A stretch of DNA of 64,000 nucleotides from Melioribacteraceae bacterium (GCA_021740785.1 JAIOZI010000020.1:1-64000); one strand, 5' to 3'. Positions 44,555 through 55,852 are shown, counted from the first letter of the stretch. The notes: generated by a model not told the origin, from the letters alone. Program-made: numbers and translations.

Positions 44555-47500
44555 TCAAAACTCCACTTTCGACATCTTCTTAACCACAACGTGCGTATCA
44601 CGGTTGGGTGCAGTCGGTCCCCAATAATTAAAGTGATACGAAAACTGTCCGTAACCGCCTGCGAGCAGATTCGGTTTTAAGTGTGTACGCGTAACACTGT
44701 TATTTCCGCCGGCTCTTTTGTTTCCTCTTTCCGGTGATTTTGGAATTGTAATTGTTCTTTCAACGGTATGATAAACAATGCATACGCCTTTAGGAATTCT
44801 GCTGCTGACTACTGCCCGTGTACAGTAAACTCCGTTATCGTTATAAACCTCCACCCAATCATTATCTCGTATTCTTAATTCATCGGCATCCTCTTCGCTC
44901 AACCAGCATGGTTCGCATCCCCTTGAAAGAGTGAGCATTCTTAAATTATCCATATAGGTTGAATGAATATGCCATTTGCCGTGAGGAGTTAGACAATTGA
45001 GCGCTTTCGCATCTTTGTTTTTTAAAGTTTCTTTTAAGTCGCCGAATACTTCCGGTCTTGGCGACGGTTTATAAGTTGGAAGATGCTCACCGAATTTAAT
45101 ATACATTTCGTGATCGAGATAGAAATGCTGCCTGCCGGTTAATGTTCTCCACGGTACTAATCTCTCTACATTATAAGTGAATGCCGAGTAAGCCCTGCCG
45201 TTGTTCATCAAACCGGACCAAACCGGGGAAGTATTGTATCTTCTCGGCTGAGCCTGCAGGTCTTTAAAATCCATTCTTACATCTTTACTTCCCTCGGCTA
45301 AATCCGATAAAACCAAGCCGGACTTTTCTTCCATGAAATCATAAGCGCGTTTGGTTAACTCTCCGTTTGTTAATGAGGATAGGTGAAGCACAGCGTTTGC
45401 TGCCGAAATTGCTTCCTTTAAAGACGGATAAACTTTTCCGTCAACCTTTTCTTTCGGGAAATAATTCGAGGTTAACATATCATCATAAAAGTCTTCACAC
45501 TGATAATGATTACCGTGAGCGCCGAGTCCCGTTTTCTTAATATTATCACCGAGTGAAATAAATTTATCGTAAATCTTTGTGTAGTCTCTTTCAACTACGG
45601 CAATCTTGTGCATAGTTTTACCGGGAACCGCTTCGCATTCACCGGTGAACCAATCTTTCATTTCAGGCTGTGTGATTTCATCTGCGGAATCGTGAGAGAG
45701 AGGAGCTGTTATGATGTCCGTCTGCGGTTCGTTGAAATGAGTTTTTGCTAGTTTACTTGTTTTCTGTGCAACAGCTTTAAAAATTTCCCAATCCGATTTC
45801 GATTCCCAAACCGGCGCAATAGCAGCCGAGAGCGGATGAATGAACGAGTGCATATCGGTACTGTTCAAATCATCTTTTTCGTACCAGGAAGCGGCAGGCA
45901 AAACTATGTCGGAATATAACGCCGATGAATCCATTCTAAAGTTCAGGTCAACCACCAAATCCATTTTGCCTACCGGCGCAACTTCATGCCATTTTAATTC
46001 TTCGGTTTTCTCTTCGTTATCTTTTGCTATAGTATTGTTGTGAGTTCCGAGATAATGCTTGAGTGCATATTCGTGTCCTTTCATACTTCCCGATATTGCA
46101 TTGCCGCGCCAGATGTACCAAACACGGGGGAAGTTTATCTCGTTATCGGGATCTGCAATTGAATATTCCATTTCTCGATTTTTTAATTTCTCTAAAACAA
46201 ATTTCTTTATTTCTTCAGGATCTTTTGAGCCGGCTTCTTTGCTTAACTCTAATGTGTTTTTGTTGAATTGCGGATAGAAAGGCATCCATCCCATGCGAAC
46301 AGATTTGAAGATCAAATCGCCCATATGTTTATTCGTTAGCTCATTATCCGGACCGGTGCTGTATTTTGAGGTAAGTCCGTCATAGCGATACTGACAGGTA
46401 TTAATGTAATGCCAGATTGGAGTTTGCTGAAGCCGCGATGGACCGATCCAATCTTTAGCAAAAGCAATTGCACCCCAAGAATCGGAAGGAGCTAATTTTT
46501 CCTGTCCCACATAGTGATTCAATCCTCCGCCGTTTTTACCGATGCACCCGGTTAACATTAACGACATAATTCCTGCACGGTACATAAGGTTATTATGATA
46601 CCAATGGTTCACACCCGCACCGATAATAATCATACACTTACCTTCGGTTGCCTCTGCGGTGTTTGCCCATTCTCTTGCATAACTGATTACTGTTTTAGAA
46701 TCAATGCCGGTGAAAATCTCCTGCCAGGCAGGTGTGTAAGCAGCATCTTTATCAGAATAATCTACCGGGTAATCGCCTTCCAATCCTCGACTGACGCCGT
46801 ACTGCGCCATTGTTAGATCGTAAACGGTTGTAACGGCAATAATTTTCTTCCCGTCTTTTGTTTGAATCAATTTTACAGGAACGCCGCGTTGACGTTTTTG
46901 ATTCAATCCGTATTCGACAAATTCTATTTGTAAGATTTCGTCATTATTATCAATCAAAGTGAGCAAGGGATCAAACTTGGAATTGTCGGTTGAGTTTTCG
47001 TACTTCATATTCCAACCGCCCTTTTCTTTGTCCCATCTGTGACCCATACTTCCTTTCGGGACGACAAGCTTGCCGGTCCCTGAATCGATGTTTAAAAATT
47101 TCCAATCACCGTTTGAAATATCTTTGTAATCCTCAATTTGATTCGCTCGAACTAATCGATCAGGTTTATAAGTTCCGTTTTCATTTTTTAATTCAACAAG
47201 GTAGGGTGAGTCAGTGTATTTTTTTACGTAATCAATAAAGTAAGGAGCTTTCTTTTCGTGATGAAATTCTTTTAGAATTACGTGAGTAACCGCCATCCAA
47301 AAAGCGCCGTCGCTTCCGGCATGAAGCGGTATCCACTGGTCTGCATATTTAGCAACTTGATTGAAATCGGGCGCGAATACAACAGCCTTAGTACCGTTAT
47401 GTCTTGATTCCGCGAAAAAGTGACAGTCGGGTGTACGCGTCATATTCAAGTTAGCGCCCATCACAGCAATCATTTTTGAGTTGTACCAGTCTGCGCTTTC

Positions 47501-48166
47501 GCATACATCGGTTTGCTCGCCCCAAATTTCGGGTGAAGCGTTCGGCAGATCGCAGTACCAATCATAAAAGCTTAAGTTCACTCCGCCGAATAATTGAAGA
47601 AACCTGCTGCCGGCTGCGTAACTTAACATCGACATTGCGGGAATAGGTGAGAAACCGATTACTCTATCGGGTCCATATTTTTTAGCCGTATAGATATTTG
47701 CTGCTGAAATAATTTCGAGAACTTCATCCCACGAAGTTCTTCTGAATCCCCCTTTACCGCGGGCTGTTTGGTATTCTTTCCTTTTTCCTTTGTTGTTCTG
47801 TAAATTTTCCCATGCTTTCAAAGGATCGCCCGTTTTTTCTTTTTCCTCTCTGTAGGCATCAATCAATGCTCCTCTAATAAGAGGATATTTAATTCTAAGC
47901 GGACTGTACAAATACCACGAAAATGAAATTCCTCGTTGGCAGCCGCGCGGTTCATAAGGGGGCAGGGTGCTTTCGAGTAAAGGATAATCTAATTGCTGCG
48001 TTTCCCAAACAACGATGCCGTCTTTAACATGAATCTGCCAAGAGCAGCCACCCGTGCAGTTTACACCGTGAGTGCTTCTGACTATTCTATCGTGTTGAAA
48101 ACGGTTACGGTAAAATTCCTCCCACTTTCTCGTATCGGGAGAAACGATGTCTTTAATCCAGCTCAT
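44555..48166 (-). CDS. narG: Respiratory nitrate reductase, alpha subunit NarG
   Basis: Molybdenum enzyme reducing nitrate to nitrite. 1203 residues, normal for NarG. The FS0 cluster ligands HGVNCTGGC (33-41) and a Cys in RGCQRG, then the Mo-coordinating Asp in [20 protein letters not shown]. No twin-arginine signal, so the catalytic side is cytoplasmic. Gene order on the minus strand is cytochrome, narG, narH, narJ, narI. Confidence 0.97.
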   Translation of the reverse strand: MSWIKDIVSPDTRKWEEFYRNRFQHDRIVRSTHGVNCTGGCSWQIHVKDGIVVWETQQLDYPLLESTLPPYEPRGCQRGISFSWYLYSPLRIKYPLIRGALIDAYREEKEKTGDPLKAWENLQNNKGKRKEYQTARGKGGFRRTSWDEVLEIISAANIYTAKKYGPDRVIGFSPIPAMSMLSYAAGSRFLQLFGGVNLSFYDWYCDLPNASPEIWGEQTDVCESADWYNSKMIAVMGANLNMTRTPDCHFFAESRHNGTKAVVFAPDFNQVAKYADQWIPLHAGSDGAFWMAVTHVILKEFHHEKKAPYFIDYVKKYTDSPYLVELKNENGTYKPDRLVRANQIEDYKDISNGDWKFLNIDSGTGKLVVPKGSMGHRWDKEKGGWNMKYENSTDNSKFDPLLTLIDNNDEILQIEFVEYGLNQKRQRGVPVKLIQTKDGKKIIAVTTVYDLTMAQYGVSRGLEGDYPVDYSDKDAAYTPAWQEIFTGIDSKTVISYAREWANTAEATEGKCMIIIGAGVNHWYHNNLMYRAGIMSLMLTGCIGKNGGGLNHYVGQEKLAPSDSWGAIAFAKDWIGPSRLQQTPIWHYINTCQYRYDGLTSKYSTGPDNELTNKHMGDLIFKSVRMGWMPFYPQFNKNTLELSKEAGSKDPEEIKKFVLEKLKNREMEYSIADPDNEINFPRVWYIWRGNAISGSMKGHEYALKHYLGTHNNTIAKDNEEKTEELKWHEVAPVGKMDLVVDLNFRMDSSALYSDIVLPAASWYEKDDLNSTDMHSFIHPLSAAIAPVWESKSDWEIFKAVAQKTSKLAKTHFNEPQTDIITAPLSHDSADEITQPEMKDWFTGECEAVPGKTMHKIAVVERDYTKIYDKFISLGDNIKKTGLGAHGNHYQCEDFYDDMLTSNYFPKEKVDGKVYPSLKEAISAANAVLHLSSLTNGELTKRAYDFMEEKSGLVLSDLAEGSKDVRMDFKDLQAQPRRYNTSPVWSGLMNNGRAYSAFTYNVERLVPWRTLTGRQHFYLDHEMYIKFGEHLPTYKPSPRPEVFGDLKETLKNKDAKALNCLTPHGKWHIHSTYMDNLRMLTLSRGCEPCWLSEEDADELRIRDNDWVEVYNDNGVYCTRAVVSSRIPKGVCIVYHTVERTITIPKSPERGNKRAGGNNSVTRTHLKPNLLAGGYGQFSYHFNYWGPTAPNRDTHVVVKKMSKVEF

Positions 48167-48183
48167 ATAATCACGCCATGTAT

Positions 48184-49011
48184 TTATATTCGAAAAAAGT
48201 TAACACTATGTTTTTTTACTTTTCTCCACCTCCAAAGGAAAAAGAGAAAAACAATATTCAAACCAAATATTGAAACTGCTAAGAAAATAATATTTCCGTT
48301 CCCGGAAAAATTTTGATATAAATTCCAATCATCGGAATAATATAAAAAGGCTAGTAAATCTTTAACTTCCTGATCAGCAAGAGGTTTATTGGCGAAACTG
48401 TTTACCATTGCAGGGAACGGGGGGTTTCTGATAATACCGTCAACTCCTGCCGGGCTTAAACGGGTAAAAGAAACCGTCAAATCTTTAGCTAAGGTTCCTC
48501 CTGTAAGCATTCCCGGCAGCTGCACGTTATGGCAAACAATACATGGGGCACCGCCATTTTCAAATTTTACGGTTCCCTCGAATAATTTTTTCCCTCTATC
48601 TATATCCGCTTGGGTTATGGCTGTGGGATCAAAAATTTGTTTTGGTGTTCTTATATTGGGATTATTTGGGTCGGGACTATTTGTGGAAATGTATTCAATC
48701 ACTGATTTTATTTCGCTTTCATTTAAGGGCTGATCCGGCATTATTACTTTATTGTTCTCTTCAAAAACGGCTGCTGCTAATGAATCTCCCGACTTAATTA
48801 ATGATTGGGAAGATTGAATAAATTTAACAATCCAGTTCTGCTCCCTTCTTTGATGAACATTTGCTAAGTCCGGACCGACTCTTTTCCCTTCGCCTATTGT
48901 GTGGCATGCTGTGCATTTTTCGAAGAAAATTTTTTCTCCGCCGCCCTGGGCGATCAGCGGACTGAAAACAATAATATTAATTACCGTTAATAATAGAATC
49001 TTCCTTTTCAT
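48184..49011 (-). CDS. Membrane-bound diheme cytochrome c
   Basis: 275 residues: signal peptide (1-21, SPLIAQ), cytochrome c domain with CTACH (about 33-37), second with CIVCH (about 158), a hydrophobic helix near 240-262 and a basic tail. Matches the narC-type cytochrome found ahead of narG in some bacteria. It may hand electrons to or from the quinol system. 17 bp before narG. Confidence 0.85.
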   Translation of the reverse strand: MKRKILLLTVINIIVFSPLIAQGGGEKIFFEKCTACHTIGEGKRVGPDLANVHQRREQNWIVKFIQSSQSLIKSGDSLAAAVFEENNKVIMPDQPLNESEIKSVIEYISTNSPDPNNPNIRTPKQIFDPTAITQADIDRGKKLFEGTVKFENGGAPCIVCHNVQLPGMLTGGTLAKDLTVSFTRLSPAGVDGIIRNPPFPAMVNSFANKPLADQEVKDLLAFLYYSDDWNLYQNFSGNGNIIFLAVSIFGLNIVFLFFLWRWRKVKKHSVNFFRI

Positions 49012-49075
49012 AAAGATAATCCCAAGTAAATTACGATAAATTTATAACTAGAACAGAAGTCAATAGAGAGTATTA

Positions 49076-49097
49076 AATCAGAATATATATTCTGATT
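49076..49097. promoter_or_regulatory. Perfect 22-bp palindrome upstream of the nar operon
   Basis: AATCAGAATAT followed by ATATTCTGATT, 11+11 bp without mismatch. 65 bp upstream of the cytochrome start. Two related sites flank the nrf/ferredoxin promoters. Candidate site for the Rrf2/NsrR-like or another nitrogen-oxide regulator. Confidence 0.7.
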
Positions 49098-49376
49098 AAC
49101 AACATATTATTTCTTATGCATAATAGCAAAAGAAAAATTAAAAAAATCAGGAGAACTATTCTTGCATTTTTTACTTCTTCGATCTTTTATCTGTGAGCAA
49201 TATGGTTGCTTCCCCCGGATAATAATTTTACCAAAAGGGGGCATGGTGAATATCGTTCCTTTATTCTCACTTTCACGGCATAATCGAAATGATTTAACTC
49301 TTCCACCTATCATCAAGAAACTGTTAGATTACTGCAACTTCCAATTCGAAAGCGCCGGTAAGATTCGGGATAACTA
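49098..49376. other. Region without a recognised gene
   Basis: Holds only short unconvincing frames ahead of the DUF5694 remnant, whose missing 5' part should have been here. Nothing else seen. Confidence 0.4.
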
Positions 49377-49891
49377 TTGCTCTCGGGAGTTTTGAGGGAT
49401 ACTACAACCGAAATAGAGCTGTTTGTTAAAAATATTGCTCAATTTAAAACGACAAAAATAGTGGTGGAATTAAAAACCTGGTCTCAACCAAAAGTTGATT
49501 CCTTATATAACGAATACTTAAAAGGGAATTATGAACTACCGATATACGAAAGTTATCAAGCAGGTTTTCGTCTAGCCAAATTATTGAAACACACAAAAGT
49601 TTACTGCATAGACGTATGGGGAAATATTGATGAATATCTAGAGGGAGATAATAGAAATGTGTTTAAATCAAAAGCAAGAAAACTTTCTTTGCTGGAAAAG
49701 CTGCAAGAATTTTCAGAAACATACAACGAATAACAGAAAGCACTGATGACAGAATTTTCGTCCTTTACGGTTTGGGACATTTATTTCTACTGAAAAATTA
49801 TTTGGAAGCATCTCAAAAATATAACGTGATCCCGGTATTAGATTATCTCAACCAAAGGATTTCGGAGCAGACATATTTTCAAATAAATTAA
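49377..49891 (+). pseudogene. DUF5694-family protein remnant
   Basis: 49377-49733 encodes LRDTTTEIELFVKNIAQFK, TKIVVELK and GFRLAKLLKHTKVYCIDVWG, the family's middle part. From about 49703 another frame continues with RIFRNIQRITESTDDRIFVL, YGLGHLFLL and VLDYLNQR to TAA 49889-49891, the C-terminus. The N-terminal GTYHF region is missing, and the junction at about 49703-49712 deletes roughly 60-80 residues with a frame change. Non-functional. Confidence 0.8.
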
Positions 49892-50375
49892 TAGATCGAT
49901 TAGCGATTGAATAAAAACAATCATTCAATCACGCAATCCTGTGCAACCCGTCCACCGAAGTCTGCGTGACGCAGATGGATAAAACGAATGATTTTGGCTG
50001 CCCGCTTACCAACGATAAGACACAAGAATAACTTGATACAATAGATTACAAATAACAGCTCTTATTTGGGATAATTCAAATGAAACTTTCCTACCGACCT
50101 TCTACTTCTAATTGCTTTAATGAGAATATTCCGCAAAATAAATCATTGCAAACGCAAAAATAAATCGTACATGTAAGCTTTACCGGAATAATTTATCCGA
50201 CTTTATATTTCACACATGAGAAATTACGGGCATAAGTAAATCCTTTATTATGTGTTTCTAATCTCTTAACAAGATTTTTTGCATTGTGATTCTATGATTG
50301 GTATTTAACTGCTGCTATTAATTAACCGCGTATTACTTACTCGATAATAAACTTCAATAAAAAATATAAGTTCAC
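49892..50375. other. Gene-free region with a small hairpin
   Basis: AT-rich. TCTGCGTGACGCAGA (49963-49977) is a short hairpin in a GTCCACCGAAG...-type dispersed motif. No gene seen. Confidence 0.5.
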
Positions 50376-50406
50376 TTGACATTACAAAAATTATTTACTA
50401 CCTTTA
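50376..50406 (+). promoter_or_regulatory. Promoter of the T9SS protein gene
   Basis: TTG (50376-50378), 20 bp, TACCTTTA (50399-50406), in line with the other promoters of this window. It leaves a leader of about 170 bases before the start codon. Confidence 0.5.
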
Positions 50407-50578
50407 AGCGGAACAAAAATTCTTATTAAATATTTTTGTTTTGTATTCAATTTTGGACCATTGAACATAAGCCTCACACTCTCCATCGTTCATCCGCTTT
50501 CTTATTTATTCACTGTATTTGTCTTCGCTAAAAATAATGCCGCTTTGAAATAATTTAAAAAGTCCTTTGGAGGTAATT

Positions 50579-52063
50579 ATGTTTTCACTTAAATCAAATA
50601 AGCTCTTCCGGTATTCTGTTATGCTTACTTTTTTATTATTTGCACAAATTCAGGCTCAAGCGCCCGATATTTTATGGTCGAAATCATACGGCGGGCTTGG
50701 CGATGATTGGATTAGTCAGTCTATCGTCCCGACACCGGAGGGCGGCTTTATAATGACAGGATGGTATTCCAGAGATAGTAGTGATACAGATGTTTGGCTC
50801 TTAAAAACCAATGCTGACGGCGATACACTTTGGACTAAAACTTTCGGCGGCAGTGCAATTGATTATGGGAGTGATATTGTTATTACTTCGGAGGGAGATT
50901 TCGTAATAGCCGGAATTACAGAATCCTTCGGCGCCGGTGAAGACGATTGGTGGCTTATCAAAACCGATGCAGACGGAAATGAAATTTGGAATAGAACCTT
51001 CGGCGGTGCAGAGGATGATGAGGATATTTCGATAAGTAAAACTACAGACAACGGTTACATATTGACGGGCCAGCATGCCGTTTCCGCTGACGGGCAGGTC
51101 CGGCTGCTGAAAGTTGATGCAGAGGGTGATATTATTTGGGAGAATTATTCTTTCCCCAATGCCGAAGATGGCAGCGCCGGTCATTGCGTAAAGCAAACTG
51201 CAGATGGCGGTTATATTATTGTAGGTGAAAACGATGATCTGGGTATTTGGCTTATTAAAACAGATCCAAATGGAAATATGGAATGGAATAATAGTTTCGG
51301 CGGTACGACTACACCGTGGGGAGATGAGGGATATGTTGTAGAACAAACTTCAGACGGCGGATACATAATCGGAGGCGAAACCGAATCATTTGGACCCTCT
51401 GCCGACAGCTCTACTTATGCATGGCTGATTAAAACCGACTCTGCCGGAGATTCCATTTGGACCAGAAAATTCTTTACGGATTTGCCTGATAGTATCGGCG
51501 CTTCAATGGGTTATGGAAATTCAGTTATACAGACTAATGACGGCGGTTACGTTTTTACCGGCTTTCGTGGACCGAATTTAGCGAACCTGGAGTTATTCTT
51601 AACAAAAACAGATGGAAATGGATTCGAGCAGTGGACGGCAATTGTTGAAGATGCAGCCGGTATGTGTCTTACTCAAACTGAAAATGGAGATTTCATTGTT
51701 GGCGGTTTAACTTACTCACAGGCAGGAGATATTGACATTTTCTTAGCGCGGTTCGAAGCCGACCCTACCGGCTTGAATGATGATGTTAGCCCGGTACCGG
51801 TTAATTATAGGCTAAATCAAAATTACCCGAATCCGTTTAATCCGTCAACAAAAATTTCATATTCAATCCCGGAGCCCGGTCTTGTTACACTAGAAATCTT
51901 TGATGTGCTCGGCAGAGAAATTCAGACTTTAGTCAACGAGTTTCAAAAACCGGATAATTACGAATTGGACTTTACTGCGGGTGAACTTTCAAGCGGCGTT
52001 TACTTTTATACATTGAGAGCAGGTGAATTTTCTAAAACTAAGAAGATGATCTTGTTAAGGTAA
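50579..52063 (+). CDS. T9SS-secreted propeller-like repeat protein
   Basis: 494 residues from ATG 50579, with GGAGG 5 bases before. Signal peptide (about 1-24, AQIQAQ). About seven repeats of the kind GGYI-x-G-x-T-x(S)-x-x-DxWLIKTDxxGD-x-xW-x-x-xFGG make a beta-propeller-like body. A linker leads to the T9SS sorting domain (YRLNQNYPNPFNPSTK, ending KTKKMILLR). Surface or released; ligand unknown. Confidence 0.87.
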   Translation: MFSLKSNKLFRYSVMLTFLLFAQIQAQAPDILWSKSYGGLGDDWISQSIVPTPEGGFIMTGWYSRDSSDTDVWLLKTNADGDTLWTKTFGGSAIDYGSDIVITSEGDFVIAGITESFGAGEDDWWLIKTDADGNEIWNRTFGGAEDDEDISISKTTDNGYILTGQHAVSADGQVRLLKVDAEGDIIWENYSFPNAEDGSAGHCVKQTADGGYIIVGENDDLGIWLIKTDPNGNMEWNNSFGGTTTPWGDEGYVVEQTSDGGYIIGGETESFGPSADSSTYAWLIKTDSAGDSIWTRKFFTDLPDSIGASMGYGNSVIQTNDGGYVFTGFRGPNLANLELFLTKTDGNGFEQWTAIVEDAAGMCLTQTENGDFIVGGLTYSQAGDIDIFLARFEADPTGLNDDVSPVPVNYRLNQNYPNPFNPSTKISYSIPEPGLVTLEIFDVLGREIQTLVNEFQKPDNYELDFTAGELSSGVYFYTLRAGEFSKTKKMILLR

Positions 52064-52065
52064 GG

Positions 52066-52737
52066 ATGAATTATCATTATTTTCATAAACACAGTAAAAA
52101 TAACAAGGTAAATTCAAATATGATAAATCTAAAAACCAGCATGCCGGTTAAACTTAAAAAACCATGCTATGATTTCTTTTTATTTTCGTTATTAGTATCG
52201 ATGGTTTTTCTAACTTCTTGTGATGTTGCTGATTCTGAAAATGAACCTACCGGCGAAGAGACGCCCTATTTTTCTTATCAAATTAAAGAAAATCAAGCGG
52301 TAATGGTAAATTGTGAAAAAATCAACTTTATAGCCGAATCCGGAGGTGATTATGTTCAACCCATATTTGCTGCATCCGCATCAACTAATTCCACTTTTTC
52401 CTATGCGTTTTACGGTTCTGCGGAAATAATTGATACACTTAGTACCGGTGAATATCCAATTATTCCATACACCGGGTGGGCGTCTCAAATACCGATGCAT
52501 TTTAGTTTAAAAGTTCCGCGTACTAAAGGTGGAAACGATTTTTACTTGACTATCAACTCCGATTCACCCGAACATAAACATCTAATAGATTTAATTGAAA
52601 AAAAGGGGCTCGAAAATGGAATGAGAGTCTATTTTGTCCAGGGATCATATAATCTTCAAGCGAAAAATGTTGTTGATAGTGATACCGTAAATATATCTGG
52701 TAAATATTTTTTTAAGCTCTTGACAATTGAAGAATGA
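52066..52737 (+). CDS. Lipoprotein of unknown function
   Basis: Up to 223 residues. A lipobox FLTSC lies after a hydrophobic stretch (FFLFSLLVSMVFLTSC), so the protein is lipid-anchored. The first ATG leaves an overlong lead; ATG 52120 with AAGG upstream or ATG at codon 26 gives a more usual signal peptide. The mature part has alternating strands and no family that I recognise. 2 bp after the T9SS gene, so a probable partner of it. Confidence 0.65.
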   Translation: MNYHYFHKHSKNNKVNSNMINLKTSMPVKLKKPCYDFFLFSLLVSMVFLTSCDVADSENEPTGEETPYFSYQIKENQAVMVNCEKINFIAESGGDYVQPIFAASASTNSTFSYAFYGSAEIIDTLSTGEYPIIPYTGWASQIPMHFSLKVPRTKGGNDFYLTINSDSPEHKHLIDLIEKKGLENGMRVYFVQGSYNLQAKNVVDSDTVNISGKYFFKLLTIEE

Positions 52738-53370
52738 GACTGCGATAATAAACAAAGTGATGTTTTACCATAACTTGGACATTAGCAACTTAACAACAGT
52801 AAAAATCGAGGAAATTAGAAGCTAAGCAAATTTTTGATGAAGCTCTGTGTAAGGATACTCAAAAAAAAATATGTAGTGTACCACTGAGATCTTTAAGTGC
52901 TTGCATTTACACAACTTATCCTTCTCAGATTGATACGGTTATAATTATATCTTAAATCAAGAAAAGCATCACCGGAAGAAGACTTTTAAGGATGAACATT
53001 TCATTTGGAGTTTGTGGATATGTTTCAAGTTGAGTATAAGCAAAAGTATTTTTTTTGATTGGGTAAAAGAATAATACTGCATATTCAGAGCTTGAGTTGT
53101 ATTGGGTGTATGATAATTTCACCGCTTCGCGGTATTAAGGTGTGTTAAGTTTCTTTTTATAAAAATGTCATCCATTCGGGATTCGATCCTGATATAAGAG
53201 ATTTGATACTAGAGTAATGCTGAAAGCGTGAAATAAAACTTTGAACAGTTAGCGGGACATGTCCCTCCTTACCCCTCGATAACTTGAAATAAAAAAATCA
53301 TTAATTCATTTGCTGAAAACCAAAAATATTTGTATTATTCAATTGTTTAATAGAATAATGGAGCAATTGA
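52738..53370. other. Gene-free region
   Basis: About 630 bases. It includes the palindrome GGGACATGTCCC (53254-53265) and the hairpin ACCGCTTCGCGGT (near 53118). No gene could be supported. Confidence 0.5.
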
Positions 53371-54030
53371 ATGACAGGCAGAGAGTTTAAGGATATCACG
53401 TTTCAGCAATTTGCAAATATTGCGAATGCATTTTCAAGTCCAAAGCGACTCGAAATAATCGACGTACTTTCACAAGGCGAGCGAGATGTAGAATCTTTGG
53501 TAAAACAAACCAACATGAGCTTTGCAAACACTTCTCGTCATCTTCAAATTCTAAAAAATTCTCATCTAATTAAGTCCCGGAAGGAAGGCGTGAGGGTTTA
53601 TTACTCTCTTGCGGATAGGGAAGTATATAATTGCTGGAGGAGTCTTCAATCATTAGCCGAAAAGACAACAGCGGAAATCCGCGAGGTTACAAGATTATTT
53701 TTTGATGAGAGGTTAGCGCTCGAACCGATTTCAATGACGGAACTTTCGGAACGATTGGAAAAGGGAAATATCACTTTGATTGATGTGCGTCCGAAAGAAG
53801 AATATGAAAGCGGTCACATCCGTAAAGCGGTAGGAGCTACTTTGGATAACATCAAATCGGGGAAACTTAATTTCCCGAAGAGCAAAAAAATTGTTGCATA
53901 CTGCAGGGGGAAATACTGTGTTCTTGCCGCCGAAGCCGCAAAGTATCTTAACAGCAAGGGATACAAAGTAACAATAATGAAAGAGGATATTAACAGTTGG
54001 CAGGAATCAGGATTACCGGTTGAAAAGTAA
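53371..54030 (+). CDS. ArsR-family regulator fused to a rhodanese domain
   Basis: 219 residues. The winged helix (FANIANAFSSPKRLEIIDVL; VKQTNMSFANTSRHLQILKN) is followed by a rhodanese domain with the active Cys in VAYCRGKYCVLA. The catalytic loop is CRGKYC, with a second Cys. The fusion is known from sulfur-sensing regulators. First gene of a six-gene operon, so it probably senses persulfide or thiol state and controls the operon. Confidence 0.9.
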   Translation: MTGREFKDITFQQFANIANAFSSPKRLEIIDVLSQGERDVESLVKQTNMSFANTSRHLQILKNSHLIKSRKEGVRVYYSLADREVYNCWRSLQSLAEKTTAEIREVTRLFFDERLALEPISMTELSERLEKGNITLIDVRPKEEYESGHIRKAVGATLDNIKSGKLNFPKSKKIVAYCRGKYCVLAAEAAKYLNSKGYKVTIMKEDINSWQESGLPVEK

Positions 54031-54058
54031 ACGGTAAAAGAATAAAGTGGAGGAACCA

Positions 54059-55300
54059 ATGACAGGAAAAAATATAGTAATACTCGGTGGTGGTATCGGC
54101 GGAATTGTAGCGGCGAATGAACTAAGAAAAAAACTGCCTAAAAATATTAAGATCACGTTAATCGAAAAGAACAGCACACATTCTTTTGCAGCTTCATATC
54201 TCTGGTTGATGGTTGACCAAAGAAAAGCGGATAAAATAACCGCTCCTTTAAATACACTGGTGAGCGAAGGGGTTGATATTATTTATGAAGAGGCAAAGTC
54301 TATCGATATTTCAAGCAAACTAATTCAAACTGAAAATCAAAAAATAGACTATGACTATTTAATAATTGCCGCGGGCGCTAAATTAGAGAGCAAATTCCTG
54401 AATATGCTCGATCAAGATATTCATAATTTTTTCACATTCGAAGGAGCTAGAAAACTAAGGGATAAACTGAATCAAATTGAATCGGGCGAAATAGTTTTAC
54501 TGATTGAAGCAATGCCGTACAAATGTCCCGGCGCTCCTTATGAAGCAGCAATGTTGATCGCTGACCATATTGCGAAACGCGGGTTTAACGAAAGCGTTAA
54601 AGTAAGTCTGTACACACCCGAACCGCAGCCGCTGCCTGTTGCCGGTCCCGAGCTTGGGAATTCAGTTAGTCAAATACTGGAAAGTAAAAATGTAAGATTA
54701 TATACTGATCACCAGTTAACTGAGGTAAGCGAAAGAGATAAAAGAATTATCTTTCAAAACGGAGCGGAACAAAAGTATGACTTGCTGATTGTTGTTCCGA
54801 AACATGTGCCGCCCGAAGTAATAGGTAATTCGGGACTTGCCGACGAGAGTAATTGGGTGCCTGTCGATAAAAACAGCCTGCGGACAAATGCCGAAAATGT
54901 TTATGCTATAGGCGATGTTACTTCAATTACAATACCTGGTAAATGGAAGCCGGGTAAACCGATGAAGCTTCCTAAAGCAGGTGTTTTTGCCCACTCACAA
55001 GCTTTAACTGTCTCGGATATTATTGCATCGGAAATTTTGGGAAAAGAATCGAAAGAGATTTTCTGCGGCGACGGATTCTGCATGCTCGAAGCCGGAGAAG
55101 ATTTAGCCGGGTTTGCATACGGTGATTTCTTCGGTGAACCGAACCCAAAAGTCAAGATGAAGAAACTCGGCAAGCTATGGCATCTCGGAAAAGTTCTATT
55201 CGAAAAATGGTGGCTTGCACCTATTGGATTTACAAAATCATTTTATAGAATGGTTCTTATTCTCGGCGGAAAATTGCTTGGCATTCCAATAAAATTATAA
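54059..55300 (+). CDS. FAD/NAD-dependent oxidoreductase, sulfide:quinone oxidoreductase-like
   Basis: 413 residues from ATG 54059, preceded by GGAGG. FAD-binding GGGIGGIVAANEL (about 9-21), a middle Cys in MPYKCPGAPYEAAM where SQR has its KCxGAPxK, the second FAD site YAIGDVTSI, and a further pair CGDGFCMLE near the end. Likely oxidises sulfide or another thiol and passes electrons to quinone. SQR or a related NADH-type flavoprotein. Confidence 0.85.
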   Translation: MTGKNIVILGGGIGGIVAANELRKKLPKNIKITLIEKNSTHSFAASYLWLMVDQRKADKITAPLNTLVSEGVDIIYEEAKSIDISSKLIQTENQKIDYDYLIIAAGAKLESKFLNMLDQDIHNFFTFEGARKLRDKLNQIESGEIVLLIEAMPYKCPGAPYEAAMLIADHIAKRGFNESVKVSLYTPEPQPLPVAGPELGNSVSQILESKNVRLYTDHQLTEVSERDKRIIFQNGAEQKYDLLIVVPKHVPPEVIGNSGLADESNWVPVDKNSLRTNAENVYAIGDVTSITIPGKWKPGKPMKLPKAGVFAHSQALTVSDIIASEILGKESKEIFCGDGFCMLEAGEDLAGFAYGDFFGEPNPKVKMKKLGKLWHLGKVLFEKWWLAPIGFTKSFYRMVLILGGKLLGIPIKL

Positions 55301-55327
55301 TTTTGTCACAAAACTAAAAGGAAAAAT

Positions 55328-55852
55328 ATGCGGCTGAATAACGTAGATTTAGAAAAAATACAAAACTTTGAAGACCAGATTAAAAACGATCCTTCCACAG
55401 CAAAAAAAACTCAGGTAATTAAAGGCGAGTGGATAGCGAGTGACAGCGAGGTTCAATTTCAATCGAGTATAGAATTTGAGGGAGGCACAACTTTACTCAA
55501 AGTTGATAACCCGACATTTATGGGAGGCGGAGGAAATTTCCCCGGTCCAATGCATTACTGCTTCTTCGGATTAGCATCATGTTACATGGGTACTTTTGCA
55601 ACAATGGCTGCAATGCTCGGCATTAAAATAAAAAGCTTAACTACCAGAGTTGAGGCGGATATTAATTTTTCCCGCGTCTTCGGGGTTAGTGAAGAACCAA
55701 CAATTGATGAAGTACGAGTAATAATAAATATTCAAAGTGATGCGCCTGAGGATAAAATTAAAGAAGCGGAAAAGTTAGCTTTAGAAAGATGCCCTGTTGT
55801 TTTTACTTTGAGGAATCCTGTTAAACTTGTTCCTAAACTGGAAATTTCATAA
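55328..55852 (+). CDS. OsmC-family peroxiredoxin-like protein
   Basis: 174 residues. The two reactive cysteines are in GLASCYMGTF and ALERCPVVFTL, the standard OsmC pair. Reduces organic hydroperoxides or persulfides with thiols. 27 bp after the flavoprotein gene. Confidence 0.87.
   Translation: MRLNNVDLEKIQNFEDQIKNDPSTAKKTQVIKGEWIASDSEVQFQSSIEFEGGTTLLKVDNPTFMGGGGNFPGPMHYCFFGLASCYMGTFATMAAMLGIKIKSLTTRVEADINFSRVFGVSEEPTIDEVRVIINIQSDAPEDKIKEAEKLALERCPVVFTLRNPVKLVPKLEIS

Noticed and set aside
49162-49395. 77-codon plus-strand frame ahead of the DUF5694 remnant
   Set aside because: No recognisable family, weak start; most likely degraded sequence.
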